A stretch of DNA of 64,000 nucleotides from Sphingomonas endolithica (lineage in GTDB: Bacteria; Pseudomonadota; Alphaproteobacteria; Sphingomonadales; Sphingomonadaceae), in contig NZ_CP103057.1 of the NCBI RefSeq assembly GCF_025231525.1, positions 3,792,501-3,856,500 of the forward strand, written 5' to 3'. Numbering within the stretch: the stretch's first letter is position 1; each line of letters starts with the position of its first letter. Made by a program: the position numbers and the translations under genes. Shown here piece by piece: positions 8,691 to 17,646 of this stretch. Under the pieces are notes generated by a model, which worked only from the letters and a program-made list of their open reading frames with translations, did no database searches and was not told the origin of the DNA.

Positions 8691-9722
8691 TCACCGATTG
8701 AGCCGCTGCAGCAGTTTGGCGCGCAACCGGCGCGCGGCGATTGTGTCGAGCGGTGCCAGCTCGCCGCGGGCCTGGGGTGGCAGGTGCTCGGCTGCGCGCG
8801 CGGCATCGCCAAACACGTAATAGTCGAACAGCGCCTGCCATCCTGCTTTCTCGTGCGCCGGGCGGTCGCGCAGGCTGAGCAAGGCGTGCAGCAAGGTGTT
8901 TTGCGGCGTGTCCATGAAGCTTGGCGACGTGTTCCACCAATAATTGATCATCGCATTGAACGGATCCAATGCTTCCACTTGATGCCACCACAAAGCGGGG
9001 TAGATCAGCGCGTCGCCGGGTTCCATCTCCGCCACCTCGGCCGCTGCCAGCGCCTCGGCGAAGCGGGGATGGCGTGCGAGATCGGGCGCGTTGAAATCGA
9101 CGGTGGAGACGACTTGGCCGGCCGGCGTCGGATCAAGCGGGCCGGGATACAGATTGGCGACCTGATCGGGCGGGAACAAGGTAAAGCGCCGACGCCCGAC
9201 CAGGGTGACGGCGATGTTGTTCGACATGTCGTAATGGGCCGCCGCGGTCGTGCGGTTGCCAATCCAGATGCTGACCAGCGGGGGATGATCCTGCAATTCG
9301 GCATCACCGAACGGCAACGCCGCTTGCTCCCTGAGACCGGGCAGATACTGGTCGATATCGGTCGAGCCGATATAGATGGAGGGGGACGCTGCATCGTCCA
9401 GGCTGGCCAGAAGGCGATCGAGATAGCCCGACAGCGATCCGCGTTCCCTGGTGAAGTTGAGCGCGGTGAAATCGTCGGCATAGCCGAACCGCCCGCCGAT
9501 CGCCGGATCACCGACATAGGCGGTGACCGGGCGGCCGCCATCGAACTGCTTGAGCCAGGTGATCGCCGACTGCGCGCTTTCCATTCCCGCCGCGACGAGC
9601 GGCACGTCGCGAGCGATCCCGCGCAGAATGGCGGGGCGGCCGTCGGCGATCAACTCGCCCACCGGCAGGGTGCTTGCGTCCGCCGCCTCGATCACGCGCG
9701 TCCGGCGATTGATGGCGGGCAT
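8691..9722 (-). CDS. cupin-like (JmjC-type) domain protein, putative Fe(II) oxygenase
   Basis: Protein of 343 aa with a cupin_8/JmjC-like fold. The iron facial triad is readable as His163 and Asp165 (AAHYDMSNN) and His248 (LWWHQVEAL), and an Asn-Tyr-Trp-Trp stretch follows. These are the ligands of 2-oxoglutarate/Fe(II) hydroxylases. No signal peptide is seen, so it acts in the cytoplasm. It starts 5 bp after the sapC-like gene and ends 14 bp before the halogenase, an order repeatedly found in Caulobacter, Sphingomonas and Xanthomonas TonB-receptor loci. Its target is unknown; related JmjC proteins hydroxylate protein side chains, but this cannot be inferred safely here. Confidence 0.88.
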   Translation of the reverse strand: MPAINRRTRVIEAADASTLPVGELIADGRPAILRGIARDVPLVAAGMESAQSAITWLKQFDGGRPVTAYVGDPAIGGRFGYADDFTALNFTRERGSLSGYLDRLLASLDDAASPSIYIGSTDIDQYLPGLREQAALPFGDAELQDHPPLVSIWIGNRTTAAAHYDMSNNIAVTLVGRRRFTLFPPDQVANLYPGPLDPTPAGQVVSTVDFNAPDLARHPRFAEALAAAEVAEMEPGDALIYPALWWHQVEALDPFNAMINYWWNTSPSFMDTPQNTLLHALLSLRDRPAHEKAGWQALFDYYVFGDAARAAEHLPPQARGELAPLDTIAARRLRAKLLQRLNR

Positions 9723-9727
9723 CGGGA

Positions 9728-10447
9728 TCAGCCGCTTGTGCTCAGCAGCTGTTGCTTGCGGGCAATCAGCTGCTGAATGTTGCCGAGCGAGGCCGCGACG
9801 AGGATCGCGAGGCGCAAGATGCCCGAACGGTGCAGCCGTTCGAGCGGCTCGCCCGCCAGCGCGGCGAGTTGCTCGACATCAACCACCAGCACGTCGGGCA
9901 CGGTATAGCGGCGCTCCTCGCTGACATCGATGGTGAGCGTGACCGTGGCAAGCAGCCCCGCGTCATCGAGCGCGGCATAGGCCGCCGGCGCACGCGCCAT
10001 TTCGTCGTACAGCAGCCGCAGCACGCCCGTGATATGCTCGAGGTAAGGCGTGTTGCCGCCATGCTCCAGGAACATCGGCAAGCCCGCGTCGTCCCCGACG
10101 CGCGGATCGTCCATATCGACATGGAGCATTGGCTCGCCGGGCTCGTTGTCCTCGCCCCGTGCGATGCCGATGGAGAAGGGGCCGCGGCGGTGGCTTGCGG
10201 GGACATAGCGGCTTGTCCAGCGATCGCCGGACAGAAACAAATTCTCGTCGCTGTCCAGGCCCAGCAGGGCATAAGCCTGCAGTCCGGTTTCACGGCGGCG
10301 GAAGACGATGGCGAACTCGCGCTGCAATTCCTCGAATTCGGCCGGGAAGACCAGCGCCTGGTTGGCGGCGTCGCCGAATGCAGCGCCGGCCCGCGGGCTG
10401 ACCCGCAGATCGGCATGGTCGATATTGTTGATCTGTACGGGGTTCAT
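9728..10447 (-). CDS. SapC family protein
   Basis: SapC-like protein of 239 aa, a family named from an S-layer-associated Campylobacter protein but with no proven activity in alphaproteobacteria. Visible features are the N-terminal VFPAEFEELQREFAIVF block, FLSGDRWTSRYVPA, the RRGPFSIG motif and a C-terminal YTVPDVLVVDVEQL block. There is no export signal. It is the first gene of the cassette after the TonB receptor, separated from it by 134 bp containing two hairpins, and it is followed tightly by the JmjC-like cupin and halogenase genes. Confidence 0.9.
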   Translation of the reverse strand: MNPVQINNIDHADLRVSPRAGAAFGDAANQALVFPAEFEELQREFAIVFRRRETGLQAYALLGLDSDENLFLSGDRWTSRYVPASHRRGPFSIGIARGEDNEPGEPMLHVDMDDPRVGDDAGLPMFLEHGGNTPYLEHITGVLRLLYDEMARAPAAYAALDDAGLLATVTLTIDVSEERRYTVPDVLVVDVEQLAALAGEPLERLHRSGILRLAILVAASLGNIQQLIARKQQLLSTSG

Positions 10448-10502
10448 CCGCTCCGGTCCTGTTTCTGCTCAGGTCTAGCAGCGCGATGGCGACGACAAAA
10501 GA

Positions 10503-10536
10503 AAAAGGCCGCTACACCAGCGCGTCGCGGCCTTTT
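10503..10536 (-). terminator. intrinsic terminator / attenuator between TonB receptor and sapC
   Basis: Stem aaaaggccgc / gcggcctttt (10-bp perfect arms, 14-base loop). Read on the minus strand it runs into ttttcttttg, a U-rich tail. It lies between the TonB receptor stop and the sapC start, so it should reduce expression of the enzyme genes relative to the receptor. Confidence 0.75.
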
Positions 10537-10549
10537 CTCAACCTTGGTC

Positions 10550-10573
10550 GGGAGTGGGGCAAGCCCCACTCCC
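10550..10573 (-). terminator. second hairpin just after the TonB receptor stop
   Basis: Perfect inverted repeat gggagtggggc-aa-gccccactccc starting 8 bp beyond the receptor stop codon. It has no U tract of its own, so it may protect the receptor mRNA 3' end or act together with the terminator at 10503-10536. Confidence 0.6.
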
Positions 10574-10581
10574 GGAGCCGA

Positions 10582-13500
10582 TCAGAACCGGAACCGCGCA
10601 CCCAGCCAGTAACGCGGCTTCAACTCCTGCACGAACACCAGGTTGGTCTTCGTGCGCGCATATTGACGGAACGACTCGCTCGTCAGATTTACGGCCTCGA
10701 GCGACAGCGAGATGTTATCGGTGATGTCGTAGCTGATGTTCGCATCCAGCGTCCCGAACGCCGCAGTGAACAGCGGGTTGCGGTTATCGCCCTGGTTTGT
10801 AGCCGCGAGATATTTGTCACGCCAATTGTACGAGACGCGCGCCGAAAGGCCGTTCTTTTCGTAGATGCCGGTCAAGTTGGCGCTATCACCCAGACCTGTC
10901 AGTGCGAAGATGTTGACGCTCGGATCAGCATAGGGATCCACATTCACATCGCCGTCGACCTTGGTGTACGAGACTGCGAATCCGAAGCCGGATCGACCGA
11001 AGAAGTTGGTCCAGGCGAGTTCGAAGCCGTGCAGGTTGGCCTCGCGATTGTTGATCGGCTCACTGATCGCGAAGTTGACGAGCGGGTCGTTGGCATCACC
11101 GACGAGGTTAACGGCCAGCGCGAGGTCGTTGTAGAAGGTTCCGCGGAACTGACCCGTGGCGGGGTCGAATGCATTCTGGAACGCTGCCGTCGCTGCCGCC
11201 TGGTTGCCGCCATTCTGCTGCAACAGCGCGGAATAGGCGAACAGATTCTCGTCGGTCGTGGCGATGTTGTTGGTTCGCAGATAGTCCAGCGCGATGCCGG
11301 ACCGCGACCCTGGGGCACCCGCTCCCGGATCTCGCAACCCGAACAGGTTGCCGTTGGTCACCTGGTTGCCGACGAAGTTGCGCACGTTCTTGTTGAAGAA
11401 CCCGACCGAGACGAAGCTCGTGGGCTTGTAGTACCACTCGAGCGACACGTCGAAATTGTCCGACACCAGTGGCAACAGCGCCGGATTGTGACGCGATGCG
11501 GGCGCAGTACCCGAGCCCAGCACGGTCGGGCGGTTCGGCTGGTTGGCCGTCACGGAGGCAAACAGGTCACTATATTCCGCGCGGGCCAGGGTCCGGCTGA
11601 ACGACGCGCGCGCCACGACGCTGTCCACTACTTCGATATTGAAGTCGAGCGAGGGTAGCAGATTGTCGTACTTCGACTTCACGTTCACCGCTCCACCGGC
11701 TGCGCCGCCGAGGACGGCGAAATCGTTATCCGACTGCCATTCCAACGCCGCCGGGATCGTCTGTAGAGCGAGCGAGTTGACTCTGGTCTGCTCGTAGCGA
11801 ACGCCGATCAGGGCGTTGGCGTTTCGCCCGCCGATGTCGCCGTGCCAGGCCATCTGCCCGTAGACCGCCCAAGTCTTCTCGTTCACCGTGTCATCCGACG
11901 AACCCTGCACGACTCTGCTACGCCCTGGCACGTTTGCATAATAAGGCGAGAAGATGTTGAGCAGGTTGACCGCGTCCCCCCGGAACGCGACCAGCGCGGA
12001 CCCGGTCGAGTTCGGGTTGTATTTGTCGAACTTGCACGTCAGGCAAAACGTGCTGACAAGATCGCCGGCCTGGGTCGCGACCAGACCGGTGTCGGTGATG
12101 CCCCAGTCACCCAACAATTGCTGCGTGTTGGAAGTGGCCGAACGGGTCTTCGAATCCACGTAATTGCCGCCGAACACGAAACGGCTCTCGTTACCCAGGT
12201 CCCAGCCCAATTCCGCGTTGAACTGATTGACCCTCGCTTCCTGGCGGGAGAAAATCTCGCGTGCGATCTGCGTACCAAGATCGCCGAGGTCGAGCTGGTT
12301 GTTGCAATTGCCACCCCGGCCGCCGTTCGTCGCATTGCAATCGTTCAACGTTTCAGACTGCTGCGGGAAGCCGTTCGAGAAGTCGACGCGGTGGGTCGCA
12401 CGGACGGGCGCGCCGATCGAGATCGTCGTTGCAGAGGTGCCGTTCGAATTGTCGGGATCGGTGGTCGACTTCGAATGGTTCGCGTCGAGCTTCAGCGATA
12501 GTGCGTCGGTGAAGTTCCACTTCACATTGCCGCCGACCGAGTACAATTCCGTCTTCGTGGCGAACCGCTGCTGCTCGTACCCCTTGTCCGCTTGCTTGGC
12601 CTCGGCGAGGATGATGGCGGTTTGCATCTGCTTGTTGTCGTCGAACGTGACGTCGGTGAACGGCCGCTGGAACCAGTTGGTCTGCTCGCTGCGCTCGTCG
12701 CTCAGCTTGTTGCGCGCATACAAACCATCGATCGTGATCTCCAGCTGGTCGGTCGGCTTGAACTGAATGTTGGCCTGACCATTGATGCGCTCGCGGCGGT
12801 TCTCGGAGAATTGATATCGGCTGTCGTTCGGAATCTGCACATAAGGCGTGGTCGGACGATTGGTGATGTTCGTGGTGGGCGTAATGTACGTGGTCGAGTT
12901 CAGGAAAGTCGCCAGCGGTACGATGTTCCAATAGTTCGGGTTGGACTGGACCGAGGCGGACTCACGTAGCTGATAGCTGCCGAAGACATTGACGCCGAAG
13001 GTCTGGTCGGCATTCTTCCAGTTGACCAGGCCCGAGAATTCCGGGGTGATCTTCTTCAGATCAGACTCCGCATCCTCCACCGAGCTGTCGTAGAGCGCCT
13101 TGCCGCCGATCGATCCGGACAGGCCGTCTTCGCGCGCGTCGAGCGGGCGGCGCGTGACCACGTTGATCGAGGCACCGATGCCGCCCGATGGGATGTTCGC
13201 ACGGCCGGTCTTGTACACCTCCAGCGTGGAAACGCCCTCCGACGCCAGATTCTGGAAGTCGAACGAGCGGCCGGTGCCGACCGCGAATGCGTTGCCGGTG
13301 CTGAGGTCGATGTTGGTCGAGGCCAGTTGGCGACCGTTCAGCGTCACCAGATTGTAGTTGCCGCTGAAGCCGCGAACGGCAACCGTCGAGCCTTCGCCGT
13401 TGGAGCGGCTGATCGACACGCCGGTGATGCGCTGCAAGGACTCGGCCAGGTTGGTGTCGGGGAACTTGCCGATATCTTCGGCGGAGATCGCATCAACGAC

Positions 13501-13767
13501 GCCGGCAGAATTACGCTTGATGTCGATCGCGCGATTGAGGCTGGCACGAATGCCGGTGACGACGATGTCGTTCTCAACACCGGCATCCTGCTCTTGACTG
13601 GAAGGCTCCAGGGTCGAGACGTTGCCGGCTTGGCTGGAGCCCGGCTGCGCGTTGCTGGGCGACTCAGCTGGCGCGACTTGTGCGGCGGCGGGCAGCGCCA
13701 GTCCAGCGACCAGTGCCAGACCGGAAGTCGAACGCGCGAGCGCAGCGATGAGCGTGGTAGCCTTCAT
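10582..13767 (-). CDS. TonB-dependent receptor, Xanthomonas/Caulobacter carbohydrate type
   Basis: Large outer-membrane receptor, 1061 aa. A signal peptide covers about residues 1-30 (ends LPAAAQ), followed by a Ser/Gln-rich linker and the TonB box region NDIVVTG near residue 67. The plug contains IGKFPDTNLAESLQRITGVSI-type sequence, VAVRGF and VTLNGRQLAS, typical of the large receptors (about 900-1100 aa) of carbohydrate-scavenging Xanthomonas and Caulobacter. The barrel ends LGARFRF with terminal Phe. No STN signalling domain is seen, so control is presumably through LacI rather than a sigma/anti-sigma pair. The operator-like site at 13835-13848 lies 68 bp upstream. Likely substrate: xylo- or glucuronoxylo-oligosaccharides, from context. 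Confidence 0.95.
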   Translation of the reverse strand: MKATTLIAALARSTSGLALVAGLALPAAAQVAPAESPSNAQPGSSQAGNVSTLEPSSQEQDAGVENDIVVTGIRASLNRAIDIKRNSAGVVDAISAEDIGKFPDTNLAESLQRITGVSISRSNGEGSTVAVRGFSGNYNLVTLNGRQLASTNIDLSTGNAFAVGTGRSFDFQNLASEGVSTLEVYKTGRANIPSGGIGASINVVTRRPLDAREDGLSGSIGGKALYDSSVEDAESDLKKITPEFSGLVNWKNADQTFGVNVFGSYQLRESASVQSNPNYWNIVPLATFLNSTTYITPTTNITNRPTTPYVQIPNDSRYQFSENRRERINGQANIQFKPTDQLEITIDGLYARNKLSDERSEQTNWFQRPFTDVTFDDNKQMQTAIILAEAKQADKGYEQQRFATKTELYSVGGNVKWNFTDALSLKLDANHSKSTTDPDNSNGTSATTISIGAPVRATHRVDFSNGFPQQSETLNDCNATNGGRGGNCNNQLDLGDLGTQIAREIFSRQEARVNQFNAELGWDLGNESRFVFGGNYVDSKTRSATSNTQQLLGDWGITDTGLVATQAGDLVSTFCLTCKFDKYNPNSTGSALVAFRGDAVNLLNIFSPYYANVPGRSRVVQGSSDDTVNEKTWAVYGQMAWHGDIGGRNANALIGVRYEQTRVNSLALQTIPAALEWQSDNDFAVLGGAAGGAVNVKSKYDNLLPSLDFNIEVVDSVVARASFSRTLARAEYSDLFASVTANQPNRPTVLGSGTAPASRHNPALLPLVSDNFDVSLEWYYKPTSFVSVGFFNKNVRNFVGNQVTNGNLFGLRDPGAGAPGSRSGIALDYLRTNNIATTDENLFAYSALLQQNGGNQAAATAAFQNAFDPATGQFRGTFYNDLALAVNLVGDANDPLVNFAISEPINNREANLHGFELAWTNFFGRSGFGFAVSYTKVDGDVNVDPYADPSVNIFALTGLGDSANLTGIYEKNGLSARVSYNWRDKYLAATNQGDNRNPLFTAAFGTLDANISYDITDNISLSLEAVNLTSESFRQYARTKTNLVFVQELKPRYWLGARFRF

Positions 13768-13834
13768 GATATCCCCTCCTGATGTCGACGATCGTTGTCG
13801 TCGCTCGGGCCGTTACGGTCCGAATCTGCTTAGG

Positions 13835-13848
13835 TGATAACGCTACCA
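13835..13848. promoter_or_regulatory. LacI-type operator A (xylan regulon)
   Basis: TGATAACGCTACCA, reverse complement TGGTAGCGTTATCA. It lies 68 bp before the TonB receptor start and 113 bp before lacI-1. It matches the other four sites of the set (23800, 25048, 32702, 36699), and the core has the central CG of LacI-family operators. Confidence 0.72.
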
Positions 13849-13960
13849 AATTGTCTTTCGATGTCAACGGGACCACCAATACTTAATTCATAGTTTCTCC
13901 CAACTAGGTCGATCCGTTGCCAAAATAGCACGCAGCTAGACCACCAGGAATAAGGTGCGT

Positions 13961-15022
13961 ATGTCAACGTGGTCAGTCGACGAGAAAGTTGCATGTGCCT
14001 TGACCATCCATAAGCGACGCACGACGATCATCGACGTGGCGCGGTTGGCTGCCGTGTCGAGCAAGACCGTGTCGCGGGTGATGAACGGCGAGCCGCATGT
14101 CACCGATGATGTGAAGCGTCGGGTCAGAGCGGCGGCCGATTCACTCAATTACTATCCCAACATCATGGCTCAGGCGTTGGTCAATCGGCGCTCGCATCTC
14201 ATTGGATTGGTGTACGAAAATCCGTCGCCGAGTTATGTCGTCGAATTGCAGATGGGCGTGTTGCAGCGCTTGCGCGACGAACGATACCGCATGGTGGTGG
14301 TGCCGGTGATGTCGATCTCGGAGCGCGCGCGCGACGTGGTGCAGCTGTTGCGCTCGGCGGCGCTCGACGGCGTGGTGCTGGCCCCGCCGGCCTCCGACCA
14401 TCCCGAACTGCTCGCCGATCTGGCCGCCGCCGGCATCCGCTGCGCGCGGATCGCGCCGACCCGCGCGCTGGATGCCGCGCCCAGCAACGTCGTCGACGAT
14501 GTCACCGCAGCGCGCGAGATCGCGCAATATGTGATCGGGCTCGGCCACCGCGACATCGCGATCATCAAGGGCGACCCGACGCATGCCGCGACCGAGGCAC
14601 GCCTGCTCGGCTACACACAGGCGCTGCATGCCGCCGGTGTGCCGATCCGTCTGGACTGGATCGAGGGCGGCATGTTCACGCGCGCGAGCGGGGAGGCGGC
14701 TGGACGTCGGCTGTTGTCGCAGCAGGACCGGCCGACCGCGATCCTGGCGCAGAATGACGACATGGCCGTCGGCGCGCTGATGGCCGCGCGCGTGCTGGGC
14801 TTGCGCGTGCCCGAAGACGTGTCGATCGTCGGCTTCGACGATTCCGAAGTCGCGCAGATCAGCTGGCCACGCATCACCACGGTGCGTCAGCCGGTGTTCG
14901 AGATGGCCGTCGCCGCGACCGACATGGTGCTGGCGCAGCTGAACGGTGGCACCGTGACCATGCGGCGTAACCATGCGCACGAACTGATCATCCGCGAATC
15001 AGCCGCGGAACCGCTGCGCTGA
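13961..15022 (+). CDS. LacI family transcriptional regulator (lacI-1)
   Basis: LacI/GalR repressor, 353 aa. The N-terminal helix-turn-helix is IDVARLAAVSSKTVSRVMNGE, followed by the hinge helix NIMAQALVNRR and a periplasmic-binding-protein-like effector domain with LGHRDIAII, ILAQNDDMAVGAL and VSIVGFDDSEVA. It is divergent from the TonB receptor and followed 80 bp later by a GH3 gene on the same strand. ATG at 13961 is preferred over a GTG two codons earlier. A candidate operator of a second type overlaps the start codon (13962-13975), which suggests autoregulation. The effector is probably a sugar released by the GH3 enzyme; this is inference. Confidence 0.93.
   Translation: MSTWSVDEKVACALTIHKRRTTIIDVARLAAVSSKTVSRVMNGEPHVTDDVKRRVRAAADSLNYYPNIMAQALVNRRSHLIGLVYENPSPSYVVELQMGVLQRLRDERYRMVVVPVMSISERARDVVQLLRSAALDGVVLAPPASDHPELLADLAAAGIRCARIAPTRALDAAPSNVVDDVTAAREIAQYVIGLGHRDIAIIKGDPTHAATEARLLGYTQALHAAGVPIRLDWIEGGMFTRASGEAAGRRLLSQQDRPTAILAQNDDMAVGALMAARVLGLRVPEDVSIVGFDDSEVAQISWPRITTVRQPVFEMAVAATDMVLAQLNGGTVTMRRNHAHELIIRESAAEPLR
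13962..13975. promoter_or_regulatory. candidate second-type LacI operator over lacI-1 start
   Basis: TGTCAACGTGGTCA, one mismatch from the reverse complement of the site at 15037-15050 (TGTCAACGTTGTCA). Binding here would block initiation of lacI-1. A weaker relative, TGTCAACGGGACCA, is at 13862-13875. The match could partly be chance because the site is also coding. Confidence 0.4.
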
Positions 15023-15036
15023 GCTGGCTTGTTCGT

Positions 15037-15050
15037 TGACAACGTTGACA
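15037..15050. promoter_or_regulatory. candidate second-type LacI operator before GH3
   Basis: TGACAACGTTGACA, with central AACGTT and TG...CA ends, a common LacI-family pattern. It lies between lacI-1 and the GH3 gene, 53 bp before the GH3 start. It is distinct from the TGGTAGCGCTATCA class. Confidence 0.6.
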
Positions 15051-15102
15051 TAAACGAAGCATGGATTGGCTGAGAAAAGACGTCACCGGAGAGGACCCAA
15101 AG

Positions 15103-17646
15103 ATGCGCCAGAAACACGACAGGCTTCGTACGCTCCTGCTGAGCGCCGCCACGGTGTCGGCAGCGCTTGCCGCCCCTGCACTGACATGGGCGCAGGTCGC
15201 GCCCGCGCCGCAGAGCGCGACGCCGGCAGTGGTGCCGCCAAGGCCGTCGTCATCGGTGGTGCATCCCGCGATCTGGCCGAAGGTATCCTGGCCGATCAAG
15301 CGCGACGCCAAGATCGAGGCGCGCATCGCCGATCTGCTGCGCCGCATGACGATCGAGGAGAAGGTCGGCCAGGTGATCCAGGCCGACATCGCCAGCGTCA
15401 CGCCCGAGGACGTCAAGCGCTACCATCTGGGGTCGGTGCTGAACGGCGGCAGCTCGGGGCCAGGCAATGACGATCTGGCACCGGCGCAGAAATGGCTGGA
15501 ACTGGCCGATGCCTTCTATGCCGCCTCGACCGATCGCAGCGCGGGCGGCGTGGGCGTGCCTGTCATCTGGGGCACCGATGCGGTGCACGGCCACAGCAAC
15601 ATCGTCGGCGCGACGCTGTTTCCGCACAATGTCGGGCTGGGCGCGGCGAACGATCCCGACATGATCGAGCGCATCGGCGCTGCGACGGCGGCCGAGATCC
15701 GCGTGACCGGGCAGGAATGGACCTTCGCGCCGACCATCACCGTGCCGCAGGATGCGCGCTGGGGGCGGACCTATGAGGGGTATTCGTCCGATCCCGCGCT
15801 GGTCGCCAGCTATGCCGGGCGGATGATCCTTGGTTTGCAGGGCGCGCCGGGCAATCGCATCCTGGCGGGTCCCCACGTGCTCGCCAGCACCAAGCATTTC
15901 ATCGCCGATGGCGGCACATTCGAAGGTCGCGACCAGGGCGATGCGCGGATCAGCGAGGAGACGCTGCGCGACGTGCATGGCGCGCCTTATGTGCCGGCGA
16001 TCGGCGCGGGCGTGGGCACGGTGATGACCAGTTTCTCGAGCTGGAACGGCACCAAGATCGCCGGGCATCATGGCCTCGTTACCGACGTGCTGAAGGGACG
16101 GATGGATTTCGGCGGCTTCGTGGTGACCGATTGGAACGCGCATGGCCAGGTTGCCGGCTGCACCAATGCCAGCTGCCCGCAGGCGATCAATGCCGGGATC
16201 GACATGTACATGGCGCCGGACAGCTGGCGCGCGCTGTACGGATCGCTGCTGGCGCAGGCCAAGGACGGCACGGTGCCGGCGGCGCGGTTGAACGATGCAG
16301 TGGCGCGGATCCTACGCGTGAAGCTGCAGATCGGGCTGTTCGAGGCGGGCAAGCCATCGTCGCGGCCGCTGTCGGGGCAGTGGCAGTTGCTGGGATCGGC
16401 CGAGCATCGCGCCTTGGCGCGCGACGCAGTGGCGAAGTCGCTGGTGCTGTTGAAGAATACCGGCGTGCTGCCGCTCAAGCGCGGGGCGAACATCCTGGTC
16501 GCGGGCGATGCGGCGGACGATATCGCGCGCCAATCGGGCGGCTGGACCTTGAGCTGGCAGGGCACGGGGCTGACCAACGCCAACTTCCCTGGTGCGACAT
16601 CAATCTGGAGCGGCATCCGCCAGGCAGCCGCGCAGAGTGGCGGCTCGGCCGAGCTGTCGCCCGGCGGTACGTTCGCCAAGAAGCCGGATGCGGCGATCGT
16701 GGTGTTCGGCGAAACGCCGTATGCCGAGTTCCAGGGCGACATCAAGGCGCTGCAACTGCGCCCCGAATTGCGCGCGCCGCTGGCGACGATGCGGCGGTTG
16801 AAGGCGCAGGGCATTCCAGTGGTGGCGGTCATGCTGACCGGACGACCGCTGTTCGTGGGACCCGAACTCAACACGGCGGATGCGTTCGTCGTCGGCTGGT
16901 TGCCGGGCAGCGAAGGGGCAGGGATTGCCGACCGGCTGTTCGCGCGCGCCGATGGCAGCGCGCCGGGCTTCACCGGGCGGCTGTCGATGGCGTGGCCGGC
17001 TACCGCGCGGCCGGGCGGGCCGACCTTGTTCCCGTTGCGCTATGGCCTGAGCGGCACCGAGGCGCCGATGCCGTGGAAGCCGGTCGGCGAGGATGCCGGC
17101 GTTGCTGACGATGATACCGGCGGCATCTATTTCGCCGATGGCGTGCCTGCCGCGGGCTGGTCGCTGTCGGTCGGCAATGGCGAGAGCGACACGACGCGGA
17201 TCACCACCGTGCCGGCGCAGGCGCTCGCCGGCCGCGTGCGGGTGACGGCGATCGACGCGCGCGTGCAGGAAGGCGGTCGCGCGTTCGACCTGCGCGGCGG
17301 CGGCCCGCAGGTGGTGTCGCTGAGCCCGGCGGCGTCGCTGGATTTGTCACGCGAGGCCAATGGCGACGTGATGGTGGTGGCGACGATGCGCTTCGACAGC
17401 GCGCCGGCGAGCGATGCGCGCATCGTGGCGCGATGCGGCGCGACCTGCGGTGGCGCAGCGATCCCGCGCGATGTGGCGCAGGGCAAGTGGCTGACGGTGG
17501 GCGTGCCGCTGCGTTGTTATGGTGCGGCGGGCGCGATCGCGCAGGTGGCCACCCCGTTTGCGATCAGCACGCGCGGCGCAATGAAGGTCGCGGTGGCGCG
17601 CGTGGCGCTGGGGACGGCGGCTGACCGGGTGCTGAAATGCGACTGA
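15103..17646 (+). CDS. GH3 exo-beta-glucanase / beta-glucosidase-like enzyme
   Basis: Glycoside hydrolase family 3 enzyme of 847 aa with a signal peptide (to about ALTWAQ). The N-terminal barrel shows GTDAVHGH, QDARWGRTYEGYS and the catalytic nucleophile Asp in FVVTDWNAHG. The C-terminal GH3 domain contains KNTGVLPLKRG and LPGSEGAGIADRLF. A further C-terminal domain of about 180 residues, starting around IYFADGVPAAGW, resembles the beta-sandwich of marine ExoP-type glucanases. The start at 15103 has a ggagagg site; an in-frame ATG at 15061 lacks one. It follows lacI-1 and carries its own LacI-type operator, so it may answer to a different sugar (beta-glucan) than the xylan genes. Confidence 0.92.
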   Translation: MRQKHDRLRTLLLSAATVSAALAAPALTWAQVAPAPQSATPAVVPPRPSSSVVHPAIWPKVSWPIKRDAKIEARIADLLRRMTIEEKVGQVIQADIASVTPEDVKRYHLGSVLNGGSSGPGNDDLAPAQKWLELADAFYAASTDRSAGGVGVPVIWGTDAVHGHSNIVGATLFPHNVGLGAANDPDMIERIGAATAAEIRVTGQEWTFAPTITVPQDARWGRTYEGYSSDPALVASYAGRMILGLQGAPGNRILAGPHVLASTKHFIADGGTFEGRDQGDARISEETLRDVHGAPYVPAIGAGVGTVMTSFSSWNGTKIAGHHGLVTDVLKGRMDFGGFVVTDWNAHGQVAGCTNASCPQAINAGIDMYMAPDSWRALYGSLLAQAKDGTVPAARLNDAVARILRVKLQIGLFEAGKPSSRPLSGQWQLLGSAEHRALARDAVAKSLVLLKNTGVLPLKRGANILVAGDAADDIARQSGGWTLSWQGTGLTNANFPGATSIWSGIRQAAAQSGGSAELSPGGTFAKKPDAAIVVFGETPYAEFQGDIKALQLRPELRAPLATMRRLKAQGIPVVAVMLTGRPLFVGPELNTADAFVVGWLPGSEGAGIADRLFARADGSAPGFTGRLSMAWPATARPGGPTLFPLRYGLSGTEAPMPWKPVGEDAGVADDDTGGIYFADGVPAAGWSLSVGNGESDTTRITTVPAQALAGRVRVTAIDARVQEGGRAFDLRGGGPQVVSLSPAASLDLSREANGDVMVVATMRFDSAPASDARIVARCGATCGGAAIPRDVAQGKWLTVGVPLRCYGAAGAIAQVATPFAISTRGAMKVAVARVALGTAADRVLKCD

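Noticed and set aside
7066..8820. 584-codon plus-strand frame opposite the halogenase
   Set aside because: Shadow frame; no motif, and the halogenase motifs on the other strand are intact.
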